Below, piece by piece: positions 10,264 through 22,486 of a stretch of DNA of 64,000 nucleotides (its first letter is position 1; each line of letters starts with the position of its first letter). This stretch comes from Rhizoclosmatium globosum. Lineage: Eukaryota; Chytridiomycota; Chytridiomycetes; Chytridiales; Chytriomycetaceae. Position numbers and translations under genes: made by a program. Under the pieces are notes generated by a model that was given only the letters and a program-made list of their open reading frames with translations, did no database searches and was not told the origin of the DNA. Where the stretch lies: assembly GCA_002104985.1 (NCBI GenBank), contig MCGO01000139.1, positions 36,057-100,056 on the forward strand, in the 5' to 3' direction.

Positions 10264-11172
10264 TTAAGTCCACCAAGAAGAAACATTCTCTTCAGATACA
10301 ATCGCTTGTTTGGTATTCTCAGATACTAGTTTATCCGACGCATGGGGTTTTCCATGGTGTTTATCGTGAAAGTACAACGTGACTTTGAGGCCGCAAAGAA
10401 ATCCAAATATGACTGTCATACAGCTTGTAGCTATGGCGGAGAATATAACTCGAATAACAGAATTTTTCCCAAACAGAATTCCAATCAAATAAAAGGAAAA
10501 TGTCACGTAGCAGCTACATGCACAAAATATACCAAAGCGCGCTATTACGCGGAAGCGAACTTCAACTGAGTTGGGTATTGTTGAAGCCTGATGTGTTGAC
10601 CGAAGGTACTTGATGAACGTAACGATGAATAAAGTGTCAAAGAATAATGTCGCAACGCCGGATAATAAAGCCCCTATGTTGCGAAGCAAATATATTTGAT
10701 TTGTGACTGATTCTGGAAGAGATGGAATCAACTGTATCACTTCAGGTAGTACTTGAAAGTAAAAGCAGACTGGTGAAATACACACCAATATCCGTAAAAA
10801 CTTCATCGAATTTGGAAATACATCTCCGATTATTGTTCTGGATCGCAGCCAGGAGGCATATACATAAAAGAGCTCTGAGCTCCCCACAAATAAGATGTTG
10901 ATGAGTGATGACCAAGAATCTTGGTTAGGAAGGTATACATCCGCGACATGATTCTCATAATCCCCATATGCCAGAGATATTTGGGCGAATAAAACAGATA
11001 AGCCACACGTTAAAACTGCTACGTTAAATGGGGCAAAAAGTCGCGAAGGAGGTTCCGTTCGAAGCAGGAAAACAACACAGAACGTCACCAAAGCAGCCGT
11101 AATTCCAGCGGTGATACTTGATATCCATATAGCGGCTTCATGCCCCACCCTCTCCCAGCTATCGATTGTCAT
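10264..11172 (-). CDS. Seven-helix membrane protein (receptor-type family, member 2)
   Basis: An intronless frame of 302 residues from ATG 11172 (MTIDSWERVGHEA). An in-frame ATG at 11247 would add 25 residues, but the chosen start lines up with the starts of members 3 and 4. Seven hydrophobic helices are visible. Family landmarks are SWLRSRTIIGDVFP after helix 3, LFFDTLFIVTF in helix 5 and VRFRVIARFGIF before helix 6. The tail is short, about 40 residues. No enzyme motif is seen, and the receptor role is inferred from topology and from the repeated gene cluster. It lies between members 1 and 3, 51 bp and 85 bp away. Confidence 0.72.
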   Translation of the reverse strand: MTIDSWERVGHEAAIWISSITAGITAALVTFCVVFLLRTEPPSRLFAPFNVAVLTCGLSVLFAQISLAYGDYENHVADVYLPNQDSWSSLINILFVGSSELFYVYASWLRSRTIIGDVFPNSMKFLRILVCISPVCFYFQVLPEVIQLIPSLPESVTNQIYLLRNIGALLSGVATLFFDTLFIVTFIKYLRSTHQASTIPNSVEVRFRVIARFGIFCACSCYVTFSFYLIGILFGKNSVIRVIFSAIATSCMTVIFGFLCGLKVTLYFHDKHHGKPHASDKLVSENTKQAIVSEENVSSWWT

Positions 11173-11257
11173 TTTAACTCCAAAGTCATTGTCCTCAAAC
11201 AAAGCAAAGAGGAACCAATTAAACTGTTCTGTCCCCTTCACAAACATACAATATTCT

Positions 11258-12142
11258 TTATTTCATTATCAAATTTTCAGTTGATATAACTTGTTTCGTC
11301 CTTTCGGAAATTAAACCCGACGCGAAAAGGACGCATTGTATTTTATCAAAACGATAAAGTGCGATCTTGAGAGAAAACAGTGATCCAAACACTCCCGTTA
11401 AGAAACTGGTTGCAGAAGACGTGAGAAGAACATGAAGGGCAGTATTTCCGCACAAGACTCCAGCACCATACAAACCAAAGGCAGTGTAGCAAATAATAGC
11501 TGAAAATACACCATAGCGCGATATTATTCGGAGCCGGGCTGAATCTTGCGTTATGGCTACTTCTTGTGTTGATTGGAGGAATAAAATGAATGTAATCACA
11601 AATATTGTGTCAAACAATAAAGTCGTTGCACCAGATAAAATAGATCCTAGAATCAAAAGCATTTGCTGCTGCTTTTTGAGCTGTACTCGAAGCACTGGAA
11701 TCAACTCAATCGTTTCTGGGACCAGTTGAAAATAATAGAAGGCCGGTGATACATAAACAAAGACTTTTAACATTCGGGGTAGCTTGGGAAACACTTTGCC
11801 TACAATAGACCGAGATCGCAGCCACGAAATAATGGTGAAGCAGAGCTCCGCGCTGGCTATACAAAATACATTCACAAACGATAAATACGGGTAGTCTAGA
11901 CTCGGAATATAACGCAACTCATTGTGGTTCATGATATTTTGAGCTGTTACTGAAACTTGGGCAAAGAGTACAAAGAGGCTTCCTCCAAGCAAGACCACAT
12001 TGAATGGTGCAAAAACATGGTCTCGATTCTCCATCTTAACTAAAAAGAGAATAAAGAACGCAATCATAACAGCCGTTATACCAGAGGCGACGGTGGTGGC
12101 GTAGATGGATATTTTATGGATTGTACGGTCATTATCAGACAT
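11258..12142 (-). CDS. Seven-helix membrane protein (receptor-type family, member 3)
   Basis: A 294-residue intronless frame from ATG 12142 (MSDNDRTIHKISIYATT) with seven hydrophobic segments. Landmarks are SWLRSRSIVGKVFP after helix 3, YYFQLVPETIELIP in helix 4 and the following loop, LLFDTIFVITF in helix 5 and LRIISRYGVFSA before helix 6. It is very close to member 4 (12318-13199), with which it shares most of these stretches, so the pair is a recent tandem duplication. The C-terminal tail is short (SGLISERTKQVISTENLIMK), and the SERTKQ-like ending recurs in members 2 and 4. Function is unknown; a heptahelical sensor is the simplest reading. Confidence 0.74.
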   Translation of the reverse strand: MSDNDRTIHKISIYATTVASGITAVMIAFFILFLVKMENRDHVFAPFNVVLLGGSLFVLFAQVSVTAQNIMNHNELRYIPSLDYPYLSFVNVFCIASAELCFTIISWLRSRSIVGKVFPKLPRMLKVFVYVSPAFYYFQLVPETIELIPVLRVQLKKQQQMLLILGSILSGATTLLFDTIFVITFILFLQSTQEVAITQDSARLRIISRYGVFSAIICYTAFGLYGAGVLCGNTALHVLLTSSATSFLTGVFGSLFSLKIALYRFDKIQCVLFASGLISERTKQVISTENLIMK

Positions 12143-12317
12143 TTCGTGATTTATTGTTGAGTGACAATGAGAAAAGATGAGTGATTGATCATTTATTTGT
12201 GAGATACTATCACTTACAAGTGTGCTGCTTTGTCATATGTGTACACCTCATTCCCTACTAGATTTCGATTACCACTGCATTGTGTTCCAAGACAGCTAAA
12301 TATCCTCTCACGTGAAC

Positions 12318-13199
12318 TTAGTCTTTCATTTCATTTGACACAACAACCTGCTTCGTCATTTCAGAAATTGCATTCGATGCAAAAAGATGACTTTGCATTT
12401 GATCGAAGCGAAACAATGCAATTTTAAGAGCAAATAACGATCCAAACACACAGGTTAAAAACCCGTGGGCGATAGCTGTGAAGAGTATATGAGTCGCAGT
12501 AGGTCCACACAAGACTCCAGCGCCATAGCTAAGAAATGAAATATAGCAAGTGATTGCTGAATAAACACCAAAGCGTGATATGATTTTAAGCCGGTCTGAA
12601 TCATGGATCGCCGAAGCCTCTTGTGTTGACCGCAAGAATTTGATGAAGGTTATCACAAATATTGTATCAAAAAATATGGTTGTTGTTCCAGATAATATAG
12701 AGCCAAGAGTTAAAAGCGTTCGGCGTTGAGCTTGGAGTTGCGTTGGTAACGATGGAAACAAAGCCATTGTTTCTGGGATAAGTTGGAAATAATATAAGAC
12801 TGGTGATATAAATACAAAGACTTTCAAGAGCCGTGGCAGATTGGGAAATACTTTGCCAACAATAGATCTGGATCGGAGCCAAGAAAGAGTGGTGTAGCAG
12901 AGCTCTGAACTTGCCAAACAAAATACGTTAAAGACGGACATGTATGGAAAATCAATACTGGGGATATAACGCAGCTCATTATGATTTAAGATATTTAGAG
13001 CAGTCAGTGAAACTTGGGCAGAAAGGACCAATATGCTTCCGATAAGCAATACCACATTGAACGGGGCAAAAACACGCTCACGGTGTTCAATCAGGGCCAA
13101 AAACAGGATGAAGAAAAAAATCACAACTGTTGAGATGCCAGAAGTGACAGTAGTGACCCAAATCGCTATTTGGTGTATTGTCCGTTCATTAGAGGACAT
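12318..13199 (-). CDS. Seven-helix membrane protein (receptor-type family, member 4)
   Basis: A 293-residue intronless frame from ATG 13199 (MSSNERTIHQIAIWVTT); the frame upstream opens only with TTG. Seven hydrophobic helices carry the same landmarks as member 3: SWLRSRSIVGKVFP, YYFQLIPETMALFP, IFFDTIFVITF and LKIISRFGVYSA. The short tail ends SEMTKQVVVSNEMKD. It is divergently arranged with the small type I membrane protein at 13389, 189 bp away, so the two may share a promoter region. No known receptor family is claimed. Confidence 0.74.
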   Translation of the reverse strand: MSSNERTIHQIAIWVTTVTSGISTVVIFFFILFLALIEHRERVFAPFNVVLLIGSILVLSAQVSLTALNILNHNELRYIPSIDFPYMSVFNVFCLASSELCYTTLSWLRSRSIVGKVFPNLPRLLKVFVFISPVLYYFQLIPETMALFPSLPTQLQAQRRTLLTLGSILSGTTTIFFDTIFVITFIKFLRSTQEASAIHDSDRLKIISRFGVYSAITCYISFLSYGAGVLCGPTATHILFTAIAHGFLTCVFGSLFALKIALFRFDQMQSHLFASNAISEMTKQVVVSNEMKD

Positions 13200-13388
13200 T
13201 CTGTGGCGATTGTTCGACAACAATGTATATTCTTATTAAAAATTAAATCATTTATTCATCGGATAGAACCACTTTAAACGGTGCCACCTGTCAGCTGTCA
13301 AGCTCTGTCACGAATTATTACATCGGGTGTTGAATTATTTCACGAGATGTCAAAATACTTGTCAAGAATCCCAAGAAGCCTTACAGCC

Positions 13389-14472
13389 ATGCATTACGCA
13401 TTCCTTATTATCTTCGTGCTGGCTCTATCTGTGAAATGTTAGGGTGCATTTCTTCTTGTTCATGTCCTAATCGTGTCATACATAGCACAATCATACGACC
13501 TTGCTCTGGGTGCTCACATATCTGCGTCTTCTACATATCTCTCAGGTCCATGCAACATATACTCCTGTGGACCTAATCAAGTATTATCAACGATTCCTGG
13601 AAGGTTTGAGGCAATATCACAAACATACGAGAGTAACTTTTGAAAACACCAGTATTATTGATATTGGCCAATGGGTATCCAATCCATCTCAATGTGACGC
13701 GGATTGGCGCACTGCGGGCACAGGAAACCTGGATTCCACAGGTCGACTCAACGCATCCCTCAAAATCGACTGGAGCGAAAACTACGGAACTCAATTGATT
13801 TCAGAGGTTCGGTTCCGATATGGAATTGTTGCTGGTGAGATCCTTTATTAGTGATTTGACACTGTTCTGACTTGGTTTGACAGGTAACCCTTGGTCTGTG
13901 CAACTCGTCATCTTCTCTCAGACGCCACTCAACACGTTTCCAATCGCTACGCCAATTAAGAATGCGGCCGATTGGTACGCGTTCACTTTCGAAACGCCAG
14001 TCACTGCTTCCGGAATTCAACTTACTTGGTTCGGCCTTCAAAGTCGTGATGGAGGTCAATCCTGCTTTGTTTCCATTTCGAACGTTGAAGCTTGGACTGG
14101 TATGTGATATTGCTCATGGCTCCGTGTGACTGAACTTGGCTTGAAGGACTTCCACCGGACCCAATCGTCGACAATGGCCCACAGAACACAACAATTTCTG
14201 TAGCAGCCTTGGTCTCAATGATTGTGATTCCAATCGTTTCGATTCTTATGTGTGCTGCAGTCGTGTTCTGGTTCATTGCTCATCGCCGAAAGAATCTGGC
14301 TGCACGTTTCACCAATCTTACGGTACTGCATGACATTAACTTTCGCCGTCGTCAACAGCAACAAGAATCTCGCGTCGAACGACTTGTGGATGAAGAAGAG
14401 GATGAACAGGCTGAACAGCCCACAACTTCAGCAACGTACCCACCGACCAACGTGTGGAATACATCTAAATAA
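13389..14472 (+). CDS. Secreted-start type I membrane protein with galactose-binding-like ectodomain
   Basis: Four exons (13389-13430, 13546-13834, 13884-14099, 14147-14472) give 290 residues. The 14-codon first exon encodes the hydrophobic core of a signal peptide (MHYAFLIIFVLALS) that joins to VHATYTP; without it the mature part has no secretion signal. The ectodomain (~residues 20-170) resembles a discoidin/F5-8C-type jelly roll, with SLKIDWSENYGTQLISEVRFRYG early and QLTWFGLQ...CFVSISNVEAWTG at the end. A single membrane helix (~residues 195-220) is followed by a basic anchor (HRRKN) and an acidic, Gln-rich cytoplasmic tail. A cell-surface glycan-binding or adhesion role is inferred. It lies between members 4 and 5 of the seven-helix family. 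Confidence 0.7.
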
Positions 14473-14584
14473 TAATTCTAAATCTGTTAGATTGAATAAT
14501 ATTTGTTAAACGTGCTCAATTTTCTGAAGCGTTCATTGTCCAGTTATCGTTTTACATCACAATACCTTGCCGAAACTACAATTG

Positions 14585-15513
14585 ATGGATCCAGACTCGT
14601 ATCTTCCCCACTTTTCGAGGTTTCAATACACAATGTCAGCCGTTTCATCGCTGAGCTTGTTTGGACTCCTTGTCTTCATCCTGTATGAGACCAATGACGG
14701 CGCAAAGAATAGTTTCCGGCTTAAATTCAATTCGTTCCATTTCATCCTAATTGCTATGTACGGTTTTCTCGCAACGAACCATTTCCTGATGGGGTATAAC
14801 GCTTCCCATAGAGATTTGAACAGTGTCACGAAGACGTAATATACGGAATTGAAGAAGTCTGCTCTTATGGCATTGTGTATTCTATACTCTTGTATTCTTG
14901 GTTGAGAGGTTATGATGTCCTTCGCAAAGTCGGACCACCTTGGATCGTGAAGCCATATCGCATCCTTTTGATTCTATTGCCCATATTCTTTACAACTACT
15001 ACCTGTCTGGATATTATCATCTTTTGGCATGCCGATATTGGTATGAGATTTGATAAAGATCATTGGGTTATATTGTGGGATTACGGACTGGTCATCATCA
15101 TTGGGGCATCGTCCGTCCTATTTGATACAACAATGTTGATTGCCTTCGTTGTTTACCTCCGCCGAATAGGATCCGAGGGAGGAACGAGAGACACGCGATT
15201 GAAAATTATCGCCAGATTTGGTGTTTTTACCAGTTTGTTCGCAATGTGTACGTTTGGTCTGGATGTTGTGATGAACACGTTAAATTTGGATACCTTTTCA
15301 TACGACATACTATATTATCTGACCATCACATGTCTCGATGTAATTGCGGGATTATTCCTTGCTATGAAAGTATGTCTTTTGTGGGACAAGAAAGTGAACG
15401 GTGTTATAAGGATCTCTGGAATCGTGATAAATGTCAAAAGTGAGGGTGCTCTAACAACCTTGTCCCCTCGAACGATAATTAAAACGGCTATATCCGAGAG
15501 ACGAGAGAGTTGA
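14585..15513 (+). CDS. Seven-helix membrane protein (receptor-type family, member 5), one frame break
   Basis: Starts at ATG 14585 (MDPDSYLPHFSRF). The first frame covers two helices and ends at a stop 14837-14839. The second frame, usable from about 14821, covers the rest to TGA 15513. One missing base near 14821 would join them into about 309 residues. No GT-AG pair of realistic size fits, the best alternative being a 32-nt intron. Family landmarks are YSWLRGYDVLRKV after helix 3, VLFDTTMLIAF in helix 5 and RLKIIARFGVFTS before helix 6. It is more diverged than members 2-4 and on the opposite strand. It may be a sequencing error or a young pseudogene. Confidence 0.65.
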
Positions 15514-15592
15514 ATAAAGCGTATTTCCAATGAACAGTTCTATTCATTCATTTCTCGATTTTTGCCGTTTTCGAATCTTTCACCCACAAAAG

Positions 15593-16563
15593 ATGCTCGG
15601 TTTGGCCATTAGAAGAACCTTCACCCCATCGACTGCAGGTACGATATCCCAAGCTTATTCAACCAGTTCCTATTCCGGTCTTTTGCTCGATTGGAGGACA
15701 GCCGATCTTCGCTTTTCATTGGCCACCCAAAACCCACTTTTTCTAAACGCAAACCCAAACACAGGACTCATCACTGCGTCGTCAGTCTTTGCCGCTTCTC
15801 AGCGCGTTGCCTCGTCGGTCGTTCTTCAGAAGGCCAGGTGCGTTCTTGTTCTCAGGGACCTTGTTTAAACTCACACTTTGAACGGGCGTAGATTGAGCAC
15901 TGCGAAGGAGTCTGGTGTTGTTGGAACTCCGCTTCCAACCCTCGAAATCGATGCTTTCAAGAGAAGCCAGGCCTTTAAGCGCCCTATCTCTCCTCACTTG
16001 TTCATCTACCAGCCGCAGTTGACTTGGTACTTGTCCATGTTCCACCGTATTACTGGAGCTGCTGTTGGCGCTGGTTAGTTTTCTGTTGCGTGGTGGAGCT
16101 GTTGTTGGTGTGGATTGAGAGGGTTGGAGGGGTGTGGCATTTGTGGAATCGAAGCGGCTGGAAATCATCGTGAAATGAGGATCGTTGGTTTCGTATATTA
16201 CGTTGGACTCGATGATCGTATTGGAGAGTGGAGAAGGATTTGGCAGGGGTTATTCTCAAACCTGCAATACTAACTCCTCCTTTCCCCTTAGCCCTGTACG
16301 GAGGAGCCATCTGGTACGTCTTCTTCCCATTCACCAGCGCTGCCGCCGCCGCCTACGTCGCCTCCTTCCCATGGATCGTTAAGTTCGTTGCCAAGAGCGC
16401 CATTGCTCTTCCACTTGCATTCCACTCCTTCAACGGTCTCCGCCACTTGATGTGGGACACTGCCTCCAAGTACGGATTGAGCTTGAAGGGTGTCTACAGC
16501 ACAGGATACGCGGTGTTGGGTGCAACTGCTGTCGTTGGATTCGGTTACGCGTTGTTGTACTAA
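15593..16563 (+). CDS. SDH3: Succinate dehydrogenase cytochrome b560 subunit (complex II)
   Basis: Exons 15593-15837, 15892-16073 and 16292-16563 encode a mitochondrial protein with an Arg-rich presequence ([13 protein letters not shown]). The cytochrome b motif follows: [23 protein letters not shown], with the conserved Ser and His-Arg-x-Thr-Gly, and later the haem-binding region [12 protein letters not shown]. Three membrane helices are visible. The subunit anchors succinate dehydrogenase in the inner membrane and helps form the ubiquinone site. Exon 1 very probably hides another intron at 15639-15785 (GTACGA...CAG, 147 nt, a multiple of three). Removing it gives 183 residues, the usual fungal length, against 232 if retained. 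Confidence 0.92.
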
Positions 16564-16735
16564 GTCTTCTTATCATCTACGGGGGGAGTCTGATCGAGTA
16601 TGCTTCTGAATAAAAAACACACACTTCTTTTATGATATTTTTGGGATGAAGGGGAGTGGACAATGGAATCAGAGAAGTCTCCCTTCTTTCTTTTTTTCTC
16701 AAACATCGATTTGATCTTTCCCCCCCAAAAAGAGA

Positions 16736-18399
16736 ATGACGCTGACTGCCCAAGAGAAACAGCTGCTTCCAATCGTCCACGCTTTCTTGATCAAGGCTGG
16801 CGCTTCAGGCGCTGCCGAGAAATTCAAAAAGGAGGCTGACATTACAGCGGTAAGGGTGTTTTTAAAGGACAATGGTAATCGTCCCATGCTTAACAAGCGT
16901 TTTGTACCGTTAGACTGCGTCTTCCAAGACACCTTCTCTTACCTCTATTTATGTTGCTTACCTGAAAAAGTGAGTTGATTCTGGGTTTTGTATCACACAG
17001 AGTTTTGAAACAGTCGCTTCCCATGTTTTAGTAACAACGAGGACGACGACGATTCTTCAAGTGATGATAACGATGACGAAGCTGAAAAGCCAGCCAAAGT
17101 ATGTGGCCGGAATCCCATTCTTAAATTAGGGGACTAAAGTTCCGATAGAAAGCCGACAAGATGGATGTTGACGAAGATGAATCTTCAGAAGATGATTCTA
17201 GCTCTGAGTAAGTGTCGATACTCGACATGGTTGAGCTGATTTCAATTACGTTAGGGAGGAATCCAGTTCCGATGATGATTCTGAGGATGAAAAACCTGTA
17301 AAGAAGGCTGCTAAAGTGGAGGAAGATAGTTCAGAGGACGATAGCAGCTCCGATGAGGAGTCTGAGGATGAGAAGCCTGTTGCCAAGAAGGTTGCTGCAA
17401 AGAAGGAAGAATCAAGCGATGACGACGACGACGAGAGCTCTGAGGACGATGATAGCTCTGATGACGAAGACGAGAAGCCTACACCATCAAAGAAAGCTGC
17501 TGTTGTTGCCAAGAAGGAGGAATCCAGTGACGACGACAGCTCCGACTCTGACGACGATGATAGTTCGGACGAGGAGGAAGAGGAGAAGCCTGTTGCAAAG
17601 AAAGTCGCTGCCAAGAAGGAGGAATCTAGCGATGATGACGATGAGGAGAGTTCCGAGGATGACGAAAGCTCTGACGACGATGAAGGTGAAGATGAGAAAC
17701 CTGTCGCCAAGAAAGCTGTTGTAAAGAAGGAGGAATCTAGCGATGACAACTCTAGCTCTGACGATGACAGCACCGAGGATGAAAGCTCTGAGGATGACAG
17801 TTCAGATGAGGAAGTTGAAAAGCCAGCACCTAAGAAGGCTGTCACAAAGAAGGAGGAATCGAGTGACGAAGAGGATGATAGCAGTTCTGATGAAGAGGAG
17901 GATGAAAAGCCAATTCCAAAGAAGGCTGCCGCCAAGAAGGAAGAATCCAGTGACGACGACAGCAGTTCTGATGAGGAAGAGGAAGAGAAGCCTGCCCCAC
18001 CTCCAAAGCGTAAGGCCGAGGAAGTTGCAACACCACCAGCTTCAAAGCGACAAAAGAAGGAGGAAGGCAGTGCACAAAAGACTCCACCGGTATGAACATG
18101 ATTGTAACATCTGTTGGAGTACTTCTCACCAGTATGTTTTTCTACAATAGGAGCGATTCCAGCGCGTCAAGGCCGAAAATGTTGTTTTTGTTGACGAGCG
18201 ACTGAAGGACAACCGATTCGAGTCAAAAGGAGGAGCTATTTCATCTTACGGAATGAAGGCGCACCAGGATCTGATTGTGACCAAGGGTAAAGGATTCACA
18301 AAAGAGAAGAACAAGAAGAAGAGAGGAAGCTACCGTGGAGGACAGATTGATCAAGAGAGTTATTCCATCAAATTCAACTATGACGATGACGACGAATAA
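16736..18399 (+). CDS. SRP40: SRP40/NOLC1-like nucleolar phosphoprotein
   Basis: Six exons (16736-16849, 16914-16969, 17032-17098, 17149-17207, 17255-18089, 18151-18399) give 459 residues. The N-terminus has a LisH-type helix pair ([20 protein letters not shown]) followed by [14 protein letters not shown]. The middle is about ten repeats of an acidic Ser run (ESSDDDSS) alternating with a basic [12 protein letters not shown] block, the casein-kinase-2 substrate pattern of Nopp140. The C-terminus is the diagnostic SRP40 domain ([26 protein letters not shown]..., then [13 protein letters not shown]). These proteins chaperone box C/D and H/ACA snoRNPs between nucleolus and Cajal bodies. Exon 5 is the repeat exon; its reverse strand also stays open, which is only a by-product of the low complexity. 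Confidence 0.93.
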
Positions 18400-18566
18400 G
18401 TTATTTTTTATTAGATTGTATTGTGGTCTTATTTGGATTCTTTTGATGGGTTCAGTGTTGAAATGCACAGTAAAGATATTGATTAATTTGGATATATTTT
18501 GTTAGTTTCTTCCATTCTACTCACTTTTTTTACACCAAACAACTCCCACTCTCGCACATTGGCACC

Positions 18567-21226
<2,660 letters not shown>

Positions 21227-21725
21227 AAGTTTTTGGTTTCAATAAATTATCTTGTGTGGGTCTAAGTTTTGGAATTTTGAGTGTGTGTTATTACAGTACA
21301 GCGGTATACTGTTGTAGCGCTTAGTATACGGTGTACAGTGTACGGTATATTGTATAGTATACGGTATACAAAGTACGGATAGTGTATAGTGTATAGTGAA
21401 AAGTATATACCGTATACCGTATAATATTTCTGCATCGTGTACAGTCCACAGGCTTTACCGCCATACCCTGACAAGTATGTCTCCATTGTACATTAACGGT
21501 TTACTGATTCCTTACGATGGACTGCCAAAACGGTTTGGCAGTTCATGCGACAAGGGACACCCATTCCTTGTATTCATTTTATCACAGCCGCCATGATAAT
21601 GGTTGTATGCTAAAACCCTGAATGCGGTCTGCGACGTTACCCCCATCCATATTCCCCTCAATCAAAATCCATCATCAAACTGCCAACCCCAACCTTCACT
21701 TCAACAAACGAAGCTGCCCAAAAGA
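21227..21725. other. Gene-free stretch rich in GTATAC/GTGTAC-type palindromes
   Basis: No gene is visible in this ~500-bp stretch. Positions ~21,290-21,440 are a dense patchwork of the hexamers GTATAC, GTGTAC and TGTATA in both orientations, and can fold back on themselves. A clean hairpin (ACTGCCAAA, 4-nt loop, TTTGGCAGT) lies at 21,521-21,542. Confidence 0.6.
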
Positions 21726-21807
21726 CGACAACTGCAGGACTTGAACCTGCGCTCCCAGAGGGAATTGCATTTCGAGTGCAACGCCTTAACCACTCGGCCA
21801 AATTGCC
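21726..21807 (-). tRNA. tRNA-Ser(CGA)
   Basis: A class II tRNA on the minus strand, 82 nt with no intron. The acceptor strands GGCAATT and AGTTGTC pair over seven positions (two G-U). The D-arm is GCCGAGTGGTTAAGGC, the anticodon stem TTGCA/TGCAA encloses the loop CTCGAAA with anticodon CGA, the long variable arm is TCCC-TCT-GGGA, and the T-arm is GCAGG-TTCAAGT-CCTGC. The discriminator base is G, as usual for serine tRNAs. Confidence 0.93.
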
Positions 21808-22260
21808 GTCTGATCGTTCTTTGTTTCAGTTGGTTACGGAGGTTGCTTTCATTCTGGACTATTGGACTTATTTCCATGCGCTTCTTCGCTTAGTTTCGGC
21901 CTGCCTTCAGTAATGAGTCTAGTACATGGATAAGTTCAATCAATGCACCTAAGGAGCTTCACGAAAATCTGCTTGTTTTTACAGCTTATAACGATTGGAA
22001 TACCTTGAAAATGCGTTTTGATGACCGCATTTTCGGATTTTGAAGTGGGAAAATAACTTAGAATATAAACCATTGAGTCTTCGTTAGTTTCGGATATTAT
22101 GACGTGCTTTTCAAAAAATTAATTCCATACAACCTTATTACTCTCATCCATAATTAATAAATACGACGGGATTGTACAAATTAGGGCTTCCTCAGCCGCT
22201 CTCCCCATCTGGTGCTCCTTCTTTTCGCACAGTTCATAAGAGAAAAGATCATTCCGTGAA
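21808..22260. other. Gene-free spacer; its right part belongs to a duplicated unit
   Basis: I see no gene here. Near 22,121-22,165 the sequence (ATTCCATACAACCTTATTAC and the following AATTAATAAATACGAC) recurs at 24,210-24,255. This marks the left part of the duplicated tRNA-Ala/glycosyltransferase unit. Confidence 0.5.
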
Positions 22261-22333
22261 TGGAGGAGAAGGGCATTGATCCCTTTGCCTCTCGCATGCA
22301 AAGCGAGCGCTCTACCATATGAGCTACACCCCG
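22261..22333 (-). tRNA. tRNA-Ala(TGC), copy 1, with a changed first base
   Basis: A 73-nt tRNA on the minus strand. Anticodon stem CTCGC/GCGAG encloses loop TTTGCAT with anticodon TGC. The alanine identity pair G3-U70 is present and the discriminator is A. The first acceptor base is C (CGGGGTG) where copy 2 at 24368-24440 has G, so the 1-72 pair is lost (C opposite C). Both copies also have a U-U mismatch at 6-67. Copy 1 may be a poor or inactive gene. Confidence 0.82.
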
Positions 22334-22486
22334 GTTACATTGGCAAAGGTCGTATGTATTTAAAACGACACTAAACCGCAGCAACTCCACAAGAGTCAAT
22401 ATTTGAGATGAGTTGGAATTCAGTTTCTCCATTTCAAAATACAATAAAACGTTTAATCCTAACAGCTGTTGTCATTTATTGTCAAT

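Noticed and set aside
14790..14856. A 30-32-nt intron joining the two frames of seven-helix member 5
   Set aside because: The other introns here are at least 41-47 nt, and the alignment to family members accounts for all residues if a single base is missing.
17246..17935. Long Ser-rich open frame on the minus strand opposite the SRP40/NOLC1-like gene
   Set aside because: It is the mirror of the GAT/GAC/TCT-rich acidic repeats; low codon complexity keeps the reverse strand open, and the plus-strand protein has family domains at both ends.
17300..18010. Regular repeats in the same gene that could look like a CRISPR-type or satellite array
   Set aside because: The repeats vary in length and sequence, stay in frame and encode the known acidic/basic alternation of Nopp140 proteins.
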